Below are positions 57,999 through 64,000 of a DNA stretch of 64,000 nucleotides, piece by piece; the stretch's first letter is position 1; every line of letters starts with the position of its first letter. A model generated the notes under the pieces. It ran no database searches. It saw nothing but the letters and a program-made list of their open reading frames with translations, and had not been told where the DNA came from. Made by a program: the position numbers and the translations under genes. The stretch lies in NCBI RefSeq assembly GCF_963674565.1, contig NZ_OY771430.1, positions 5,642,001 to 5,706,000 on the forward strand. The letters run 5' to 3'. This stretch comes from an uncultured Carboxylicivirga sp. (GTDB taxonomy: Bacteria > Bacteroidota > Bacteroidia > Bacteroidales > Marinilabiliaceae).

Positions 57999-60842
57999 TT
58001 AAGGATCTTCCCTCACATACGATTTCCACCCTTCCCGTTCTTTCTTCTCAAAAAGCTCTTCCACAACTTCATATTTAATATTAGAAGCAGGAGAAAACTG
58101 ATCGGATGTCATATAATAGAGTATGCTTTGCTTCAACTGACGAGCCACAGGTCTTTCATCCATATTATCTGACAGATCAATGCTGCAAACCATCAACTTT
58201 CCTTTGCTGACTTTCGCTTCAAAAAGCATGGCCAATCTGCGATTCATAAACCATGTATCGATGGGTTGAATCAACGGACGAAAATCTTGAGGGAAATATT
58301 CCAGATTTATGGTCTGTTGCAGGTTATCAATTTCCCACCACTGCATATCACTGTAATAATCCGTCGGAAAATCGTTAAACACAGGATGTTCATTTTGAAT
58401 TAATATTCCTGTTGTATGTGGCGGACGCATCCGAAACCACGATGTATTCCAGAAAACAGGAGTGTGATGCTGAACCACATCTTTACCGTTTTCAACCTTC
58501 CCGGCTACCAGCAACAGCACTGATTTGCCTTCATCTAAAGCTTTTTTTGTTTTGGCATTTATCTGATCGGTAATGATCAGGTCATCCGTTTTTATTTCAG
58601 GTTGAGATGCCGGGTATACCCATATATTCCATCTGTTTTCATATTCGCCGACTGATACAGCCAGCGTCAGTTGTTCGGCTTTTTCAGCAAAACTTAAAGG
58701 AACTTCAATGTCACCAACCGAATTGTTATTGCCAACTGCGATTAATGAGGTATTAATGCTACCTTCTTTAACTACAGTAGATGAATCTCTTAGTAATTGC
58801 CATTTTACAGGCTCATGATTAATAGCCGAACCACTGAAGTTGGCAATTTCGATGGCTGCTTTCAGGTTTTCGTTTGATTGGAAGGTGAATTTTGGTAGTC
58901 TGGCAAGCGGAACAACTTTGTTACAGAAGGCCGAAAACTCTTTGGCTGTGATATAACCCTTCTCATCCCAGAAAGCATCCAAAACCCCAACTAACGCTGT
59001 TCCTTGTCCGCTGAAATCGTTTAATGATAATAACTGGAAACCTGCCAGATTGGGTGTTCGCATGGTTGCTTCAATCTCCTGTTTGTAGCACGATGCCTGC
59101 ATCTTACCCGACGCCATCAGAAAATCGTCAGCTAAATCAGCCATATGATGATCGGCCAGATCTTCCTGAAACAGCTCAAAGTTTTTGGCTTTCAGTGAAC
59201 CAGTGTATTTTTCAATCTCACTAAAATTGGGGAATACACACCATTGTCCCATTTCAAATGTAACATAGGGGCGTTCCTGATTTTCGGTTTTATCGCGGTA
59301 ATCAAATTCCGATTCGGGTTGCTTGGTTGTCCACTCCAAACCTCGTGGTGGAGAACGAACAATAAAATCACTGTTATCTATAATTGCCCAGCTTCGACCG
59401 GTTGAAGCTCCTGTAAATACCCTTTGAGGATCGTATTTGCGAAAATGATCAACCCAGTTTTCGAGATAAGGCACATATTTACCCGATGGCTCGTTGCCGT
59501 ATGCCATCATACAAAATGACGGATGGTTACCATAAGTGTTGATGATGCGTTTGGTTTCGTCCATCAGGTATTGATCAACGGGTTTGCCATAGCCCAGCGA
59601 AGTGGAATATTTTGCCCAGCTCGGACCTTCCACTTGCAAGTAAAAGCCGGCTCTGTCAGCCGACTTAAAAGCTGCTTCAGGCGGGCAATAGGAATGGAAA
59701 CGCATATGATTCAAACCAAACGACTGACAGATTTCGAAGATTCGATCCCATTCAGCTTCATCCGTTGGTGGATAACCTGTTAGCGGAAACACGCAGCACT
59801 CAGTGGTTCCTCTTAAAAACAATGGAATACCATTTATCTCAAAATGCTTATCGTTAATGGTGAATTCCCTCATTCCGAATGATGAGTTATATGAATCAAC
59901 CAATCTGGATGCATAGGATAATTGTACGGTTAGTTCATAGATATTAGGAGAGAATTCGCTCCATGTTTTGAAATCATCACCCATTGGAATATTGTAAATC
60001 AACGTATCTTTTGAATCATTACAATCTTTAATTATTGCAGGTAAGTTATGATTGTGATTCAATCCTTTCACCTCAAAGGTAAGTTTGCCATCTGGTAGAG
60101 TAGAGGATAGGATTACCTCTGCTTTTACTGATTGTCCTTTTAGATCGGGAGTGATCTTCAATTGCTGAATTCGAACATCTGATTTTGGAAACATTTTCAT
60201 GTCTCCGACCATTCCGTTCCAGTTGCCCTGAGTATGATCAGAGATACTGTGAGAATTTATACCCGGATCAATATCCCGAATGGCATTATCTACCAGCACA
60301 GTAATACGATGCTTTCCTTCTGTAATAATTTCTGCAGGAATTACAAACAGATGAGGTACTGATAAACTGTTATTTGTCCCAATCATTTCATCATCAAACC
60401 AGACCGTTGTTTGCCAATGAGGGCGTTCGAGATAAACAACCACATCTTTGCCTTTCCAGTTTGAAGGTATATCTACTTCTTTCTGATACCATACCATTCC
60501 TACATAATGTTTATTGGGTGTTAACCAGAATGGGAATTTTACATTGCCGGCTTGTCGGTATTTTTCCATTGCCGGATTGAAATACCACGAGCTGTCATAA
60601 ATACTTCCTGTCCAGTTGGTATGTAAATCAGGTTCATGACCTTTGCCGTAATCGCGCAGTGCTCCCGGAAGTATAATAGTTTCCGTAAATTCATCGGCAA
60701 ACCAACGATTATCTTTGCCAATCTCTTTTTCGTCTAATCTGTATTTCCATTCACCAGATAGATCAATAGTAGTTAGCAGGTTGCGATGACAGCTGAAAAA
60801 TACTATTATTATTAGAATAAATAGGATAGACTGTTTTTTCAT
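57999..60842 (-). CDS. GH2 family glycosidase lipoprotein, beta-galactosidase-like
   Basis: The signal peptide ends in VFFSC (Cys18), so it is a lipoprotein. The order is typical of GH2: a jelly-roll sugar-binding domain (IDLSGEWKYRLD, YQKEVDIPSNWKGKDVVVYLERPHW is part of this stretch), an Ig-like domain, and a TIM barrel with Glu451 in AYGNEPSG (acid/base) and Glu530 in VTFEMGQW (nucleophile candidate), 79 residues apart. From about residue 750 a C-terminal region continues with LDEGKSVLLLVAG and ends near ARQLKQSILYYMTSD, resembling a Rossmann-like or amidotransferase-type accessory domain seen in some GH2 proteins. The 947-residue length fits. It is first in the GH2-GH35 operon. Galactosidase action is likely but other GH2 activities (glucuronidase, mannosidase) are possible. 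Confidence 0.88.
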   Translation of the reverse strand: MKKQSILFILIIIVFFSCHRNLLTTIDLSGEWKYRLDEKEIGKDNRWFADEFTETIILPGALRDYGKGHEPDLHTNWTGSIYDSSWYFNPAMEKYRQAGNVKFPFWLTPNKHYVGMVWYQKEVDIPSNWKGKDVVVYLERPHWQTTVWFDDEMIGTNNSLSVPHLFVIPAEIITEGKHRITVLVDNAIRDIDPGINSHSISDHTQGNWNGMVGDMKMFPKSDVRIQQLKITPDLKGQSVKAEVILSSTLPDGKLTFEVKGLNHNHNLPAIIKDCNDSKDTLIYNIPMGDDFKTWSEFSPNIYELTVQLSYASRLVDSYNSSFGMREFTINDKHFEINGIPLFLRGTTECCVFPLTGYPPTDEAEWDRIFEICQSFGLNHMRFHSYCPPEAAFKSADRAGFYLQVEGPSWAKYSTSLGYGKPVDQYLMDETKRIINTYGNHPSFCMMAYGNEPSGKYVPYLENWVDHFRKYDPQRVFTGASTGRSWAIIDNSDFIVRSPPRGLEWTTKQPESEFDYRDKTENQERPYVTFEMGQWCVFPNFSEIEKYTGSLKAKNFELFQEDLADHHMADLADDFLMASGKMQASCYKQEIEATMRTPNLAGFQLLSLNDFSGQGTALVGVLDAFWDEKGYITAKEFSAFCNKVVPLARLPKFTFQSNENLKAAIEIANFSGSAINHEPVKWQLLRDSSTVVKEGSINTSLIAVGNNNSVGDIEVPLSFAEKAEQLTLAVSVGEYENRWNIWVYPASQPEIKTDDLIITDQINAKTKKALDEGKSVLLLVAGKVENGKDVVQHHTPVFWNTSWFRMRPPHTTGILIQNEHPVFNDFPTDYYSDMQWWEIDNLQQTINLEYFPQDFRPLIQPIDTWFMNRRLAMLFEAKVSKGKLMVCSIDLSDNMDERPVARQLKQSILYYMTSDQFSPASNIKYEVVEELFEKKEREGWKSYVREDP

Positions 60843-61075
60843 AAAGTAGAAGTTTTTATTACTGGATTTAGCGACAGCAATATAAATGATTATGGCCTAT
60901 TCAAATATGGAATTTAAGATTAAAGAATGGAATATCATATTTCACTTTATTCTAGATATAGTAATATCAACAATAATTCATTTTAATATCTATGTACAGT
61001 ATAATTACATATGAATTTTGGATATTGGAAATGAATTATATTTTTGTTCAAATAATAAATAAACAAATATTAACA

Positions 61076-61083
61076 TAAATTTG
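61076..61083 (+). promoter_or_regulatory. Candidate -7 element for the sigma factor gene
   Basis: TAAATTTG fits TAnnTTTG, but there is no TTG at 17-23 bases upstream and the leader would be about 85 bases. In the 327-base divergent gap 60843-61169 I also note the short palindrome TCATCTTTGATGA near 61118 and otherwise only AT-rich sequence. Confidence 0.3.
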
Positions 61084-61169
61084 TAAACAAAGTGAGTACT
61101 CGTTTACCAGTTTTTCATCTTTGATGAGAACTTTCCTTTCGAAAACGCAATGGATTTGGTAAATAATAA

Positions 61170-61748
61170 ATGTTCTTAAATACGATGATTATCAACCATA
61201 TGATTGATTGGAGGAAAATAAAGAATGATAACAGAAAAGAGTTTGACAGGATGTTTGATTTCTATTATCACTCACTTTGTGCTATCTCATTCAGGTATCT
61301 GAATAATCGTCAGGCTGCAGAAGATGTTGTGGTTGATTGTTTTGTAAAGATATGGGAAAACAGAGCTTCTCTTAATATTTCATCCTCGTTGAGCAACTAT
61401 CTCATTACTATTGTAAAAAATTTATCAGTTGATTTTATTCGAAAAGAATCATCTCTTTTTGTTGATCTCGAAAAAGCAACCGATTCCATATCTGAAGACG
61501 AAAAGAACTACATACATGATGCCGGTTTATTAAATGATTTGTATAAAGCCATTAACAAATTACCTGAACAAAGAAGAGAAATCCTAAAACTGGCTGCATT
61601 CGATGGCAAGACTTATCCTCAAATTGCTGAAGAGCTGAATATTTCAATTAATACAGTTAAGACACAGATGTCCAGGTCATACAGATTTCTGAAAGATGAG
61701 TTAGATGTTAGCAAATTAAAGATAATGCAACTTTTATTGATGATTTAA
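61170..61748 (+). CDS. ECF-type RNA polymerase sigma factor
   Basis: This is an extracytoplasmic-function sigma factor of the Bacteroidota PUL type. Region 2 is represented by FDRMFDFYYHSLCAISFRYL and AAEDVVVDCFVKIWENR, and region 4 by INKLPEQRREILKLAAFDG, YPQIAEELNISINTVKTQMSRS as the helix-turn-helix. It is expected to be held by the FecR protein encoded downstream and released when the STN-containing SusC at 62977 imports its substrate. Three in-frame ATG codons (61170, 61185, 61200) are possible starts; family alignments would favour the later ones. The gene is divergent from the GH2 gene and 110 bases upstream of FecR. Confidence 0.92.
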   Translation: MFLNTMIINHMIDWRKIKNDNRKEFDRMFDFYYHSLCAISFRYLNNRQAAEDVVVDCFVKIWENRASLNISSSLSNYLITIVKNLSVDFIRKESSLFVDLEKATDSISEDEKNYIHDAGLLNDLYKAINKLPEQRREILKLAAFDGKTYPQIAEELNISINTVKTQMSRSYRFLKDELDVSKLKIMQLLLMI

Positions 61749-61752
61749 AGTG

Positions 61753-61780
61753 CATTAATTCAAGCTGATACGAATTAATG
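61753..61780 (+). other. Hairpin between the sigma and FecR genes
   Basis: CATTAATTC and GAATTAATG form a perfect 9-pair stem with a 10-base loop, 5 bases after the sigma stop codon. A-rich rather than T-rich sequence follows, so it is more likely a stability or processing element than a terminator. Confidence 0.4.
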
Positions 61781-61858
61781 TAAAAATTAATTAAAAAAAA
61801 CTTAAAAAAGTTGTCACCCTGTTTTTGATTTTTCCGTCACTAGATAAAATTAAGCTTT

Positions 61859-62860
61859 GTGAAGAATATTAATTACAATTGGGATGAATTGGTTTCGAAG
61901 GCACATGATCCTCATGTTAAGCCTGAAGAATTAGAGTTGACAGGTCAGAATTTAAAAGACTATCAATGGATTGTTAAGACTCGACAACAACTCAAGAGTA
62001 TTTTCCAATTCGACCAGTTTGATCATCAGGAAGCAAAGTTGAGAGTTGAACATCGAATTCAATCAGGAAAAAAAGGTCTACTTAAATTAATGGTACCACG
62101 TGTTTGGGATAAAGTAGCTGTGGTTCTTTTAATTCTACTGTCAGGAACCTTAATAAGTATTTTGGTAAATGAGTATAACCAGGATTTTAATTATAACGAA
62201 ATAGTAGCACCATTGGGTCAAATGAGTCAGTTGAATCTTTCTGACGGATCCAAAGTTTGGCTAAATTCCGGAACAACTATCAAATATCCTGGCCAGTTTA
62301 ATCAATCAACAAGAGATGTTTTTATTGATGGGGAAGCTTATTTTGAAGTGGCTCGCAATGAAAATAAACCATTTATAGTGAATGCTGATAACTTTTCGGT
62401 GAAAGTTTTGGGTACTTCCTTTAATGTAATGGCATATTCAGATGAGAAGGATGCTAATGTAACATTAGTAGAAGGTAAGGTTGTTTTATCATCAAGTCAA
62501 AAAAGTCTTGAAAAGGAATTAAAGCCCGGACAGTCTGCTTCGTTCAATAAGGGTGAATTAGTGAAGGTCGAAAATGTTAATACCGAATTTTATACTTCCT
62601 GGAAAGAAGGATTGATCACCTTTAGGGAAGAGAAATTAAGTGAGATAGCAAAGAAACTGGAACGCTGGTATAATGTTGAGGTTCACTTTAAAGATAAAGA
62701 TCTGGAGGATTTTATATTCTCGGGTACTGTTATTCGTCATAAGCCTGTTGATCAGGTGTTGAGCTCACTAAAGATTTTAGATGAACGAATTGATTTTAAA
62801 ATAACAAGCAAAGAAAATGACAGGAGTTTGATTGAAATCTATCGTAAAAAGAAAAGCTAA
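61859..62860 (+). CDS. FecR-type anti-sigma factor
   Basis: This is an inner-membrane anti-sigma factor that passes the signal from the STN domain of a SusC transporter to the sigma factor. The order is a cytoplasmic N-terminal part (about 1-78), a transmembrane helix (VAVVLLILLSGTLISILV, about 85-105), the periplasmic FecR domain with LNLSDGSKVWLNSGTTIKYP, DGEAYFEVA and VLGTSFNVMAY, and a C-terminal DUF4974 domain (LSEIAKKLERWYNVEVHF, ISGTV-like FSGTVIRHKPVDQVL). The start is a GTG codon at 61859, giving MKNINYNWDEL, which is a normal N-terminus; no ATG alternative fits. The length of 333 residues is usual. It lies between the sigma and susC genes, as in other sigma/anti-sigma-controlled PULs. 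Confidence 0.95.
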   Translation: MKNINYNWDELVSKAHDPHVKPEELELTGQNLKDYQWIVKTRQQLKSIFQFDQFDHQEAKLRVEHRIQSGKKGLLKLMVPRVWDKVAVVLLILLSGTLISILVNEYNQDFNYNEIVAPLGQMSQLNLSDGSKVWLNSGTTIKYPGQFNQSTRDVFIDGEAYFEVARNENKPFIVNADNFSVKVLGTSFNVMAYSDEKDANVTLVEGKVVLSSSQKSLEKELKPGQSASFNKGELVKVENVNTEFYTSWKEGLITFREEKLSEIAKKLERWYNVEVHFKDKDLEDFIFSGTVIRHKPVDQVLSSLKILDERIDFKITSKENDRSLIEIYRKKKS

Positions 62861-62885
62861 ATGAAAATAAATAATAAATAAAAGT

Positions 62886-62911
62886 ACTGGGAGTATTGCA
62901 GTACCCCCAGT
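62886..62911 (+). other. Hairpin 1 with TTGCAG loop upstream of the third susC
   Basis: ACTGGGAGTA pairs with TACCCCCAGT (one A/C mismatch) around the six-base loop TTGCAG. It lies 25 bases after the FecR stop codon and 65 bases before the susC ATG. No long T run follows. Confidence 0.55.
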
Positions 62912-62932
62912 TATAAAGTTTTAATCAACTAA

Positions 62933-62948
62933 AACCGTTGCAGCGGTT
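62933..62948 (+). other. Hairpin 2 with TTGCAG loop upstream of the third susC
   Basis: AACCG pairs with CGGTT around TTGCAG, the same loop as in the hairpin at 62886-62911. It lies 28 bases before the susC ATG. The two could form a regulatory leader or a processing site. Confidence 0.45.
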
Positions 62949-62976
62949 AGTAATTAATCATTAACAATTCAAAGTT

Positions 62977-64000
62977 ATGAAAAAAAGTCCGACTATTCAT
63001 GGTCTTAACCGGCCGTGGAACAAATTCTTTCTGGTTATGCGATTAACTATATTCCTTACTGTTGCGTTTACAATCACTGTTAATGCACGATCGTATTCTC
63101 AGATGTCCAAAGTGACGCTAAATCTGAACAATGCAAAACTAACTGACGTCTTCGCTGAGATTGAAGAGAAAACTGATTATTATTTCTACTATAATATTGA
63201 CCTTGATGAGTATTACGTTGAGAAGGTTAATGTAAATGATAGTGAGATCAAGCAAGTGTTAGATAATATGTTACCGGGTCTTGGTCTGGAGTACAAGATG
63301 GTTGATCAGTACATTGTAATTAAAAAATCAGATGGTACAGAAAACGAAACCAGTTTACAACAGGAAATAACTGTATCCGGTAAATTAACTGATAAAACCG
63401 GTGCTCCTATGCCTGGTGTAACGGTTATATTAAAAGGTACAACAAATGGAACTATCTCTGATTCGGATGGTAATTATCAGGTAACGAATGTTCCGGCAGA
63501 TGGTATTCTTGTTTATTCTTTTATCGGTATGAAAACACAGGAAGTACCGGTAATGGGAAAAACCAGTATTGATATTGTTTTGGAAGACGAATCTGTTGGT
63601 TTGGAAGAGGTTGTGGCAGTTGGTTATGGTGTGGTTAAAAAATCAAATCTAACCGGAGCGATATCTTCTGTTAAAATGGAAGAACTTCCAATGGTAGCAA
63701 CTAATAATGTATCTAATATTTTGGTTGGTCAGGTTGCTGGTTTATCTATCAGACAAACATCAGCAGCTCCTGGTGGTAGTTTTGATATGGTTATCAGAGG
63801 TTCTGCTTCAACCGGCGCGGGTAACTCACCTTTATATGTTATTGATGGTTTCCCTGGAGGTGACATTAATACTATTAATCCTGATGATATTGAATCGGTA
63901 GAGGTGTTAAAAGATGCCAGTGCCACTGCTATTTATGGAGCCCGTGCTGCCAATGGTGTTATTTTAATTAATACCAAAACAGGTAAAGCCGGTAAAATGG
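62977..64000 (+). CDS. SusC/RagA-type transporter with STN domain, right-truncated
   Basis: My own translation from the ATG at 62977 is open to the right edge (341 codons). A signal region (MKKSPTIHGL, FTITVNARS) is followed by a secretin/TonB N-terminal (STN) domain at about residues 50-118 (MSKVTLNLNNAKLTDVF, YYFYYNIDLDEYYV). After it come a carboxypeptidase-regulatory-like domain (VSGKLTDKTGAPMPGVTVI), the TonB-box-like LEEVVAVGYGVVKKSNLTGAI and the plug with NSPLYVIDGFPGG and VLKDASATAIYGARAANGV. The STN domain is the signal transducer of FecR-controlled transporters, which matches the sigma and FecR genes upstream. The beta-barrel and presumably a susD gene lie beyond the window. This begins a third PUL. 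Confidence 0.95.
   Translation, partial: MKKSPTIHGLNRPWNKFFLVMRLTIFLTVAFTITVNARSYSQMSKVTLNLNNAKLTDVFAEIEEKTDYYFYYNIDLDEYYVEKVNVNDSEIKQVLDNMLPGLGLEYKMVDQYIVIKKSDGTENETSLQQEITVSGKLTDKTGAPMPGVTVILKGTTNGTISDSDGNYQVTNVPADGILVYSFIGMKTQEVPVMGKTSIDIVLEDESVGLEEVVAVGYGVVKKSNLTGAISSVKMEELPMVATNNVSNILVGQVAGLSIRQTSAAPGGSFDMVIRGSASTGAGNSPLYVIDGFPGGDINTINPDDIESVEVLKDASATAIYGARAANGVILINTKTGKAGKM

Noticed and set aside
1..64000. tRNA, rRNA, CRISPR, insertion sequences, phage or integrase genes
   Set aside because: I looked for repeat arrays, transposase-like proteins and tRNA-like cloverleaf ends in the gaps and saw none; small RNAs cannot be excluded by eye.

Overview
The window looks like about 64 kb of a Bacteroidota chromosome, most likely a marine or polysaccharide-degrading member of the Marinilabiliales type (taxon inferred, not proven). 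The evidence is AT-rich DNA, three SusC-type transporters (two with SusD partners), two hybrid two-component regulators, an ECF sigma/FecR pair, many lipoproteins, five proteins with a type IX secretion (T9SS) sorting domain, and Bacteroidota-style promoters (TAnnTTTG). I saw no rRNA, tRNA, CRISPR array, transposase or phage gene.

Layout. (1) 1-7.3 kb: a left-truncated protein with an F5/8 type C domain, a basic-secretory-protein-like metallopeptidase with PKD and F5/8 C domains, a GH92 alpha-mannosidase and a calpain-like peptidase. This is a protein/glycoprotein-degrading neighbourhood. (2) 7.4-9.6 kb: katG, catalase-peroxidase. (3) 9.8-24.7 kb, PUL A: hybrid regulator, SusC/SusD, GH43-type enzyme, sulfatase, free LamG protein, second sulfatase. 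(4) 24.7-52.4 kb, PUL B: second hybrid regulator, GxGYxYP/PA14 protein, GH43-type enzyme, ELWxxDGT repeat protein, SusC/SusD, DUF5018-like lipoprotein, large multimodular GH43 protein, clan GH-A-like enzyme, GH78-type rhamnosidase, GH97 and a third sulfatase. (5) 52.4-60.9 kb: a GH-A-like enzyme with LamG, an SGNH esterase, and a GH2-GH35 operon. (6) 61.1-64 kb: ECF sigma, FecR anti-sigma and a SusC transporter with an STN signalling domain, cut by the right edge. This is the start of a third locus.

How it may work together (inference). PUL A, PUL B and the 52-61 kb enzymes look like one degradative programme for a sulfated, probably acetylated, neutral polysaccharide with galactose-, arabinose- and rhamnose-type sugars. 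The predicted activities are three sulfatases, three GH43-fold enzymes, a rhamnosidase, a GH97, GH2 and GH35 beta-galactosidase types, and an SGNH esterase. There is no polysaccharide lyase, GH28, GH88 or GH105, which argues against a uronate-rich backbone such as ulvan or pectin being opened here. A shared LamG module in the free LamG protein of PUL A and in the GH-A-like enzyme at 52.5-54.5 kb ties the loci together. The most novel items are the GxGYxYP-Big2-PA14-PA14 protein, two clan GH-A-like enzymes I cannot assign to a family, the ELWxxDGT protein inside a PUL, the perfect terminator hairpin just ahead of the second susC, and tandem hairpins with identical loops ahead of the third.
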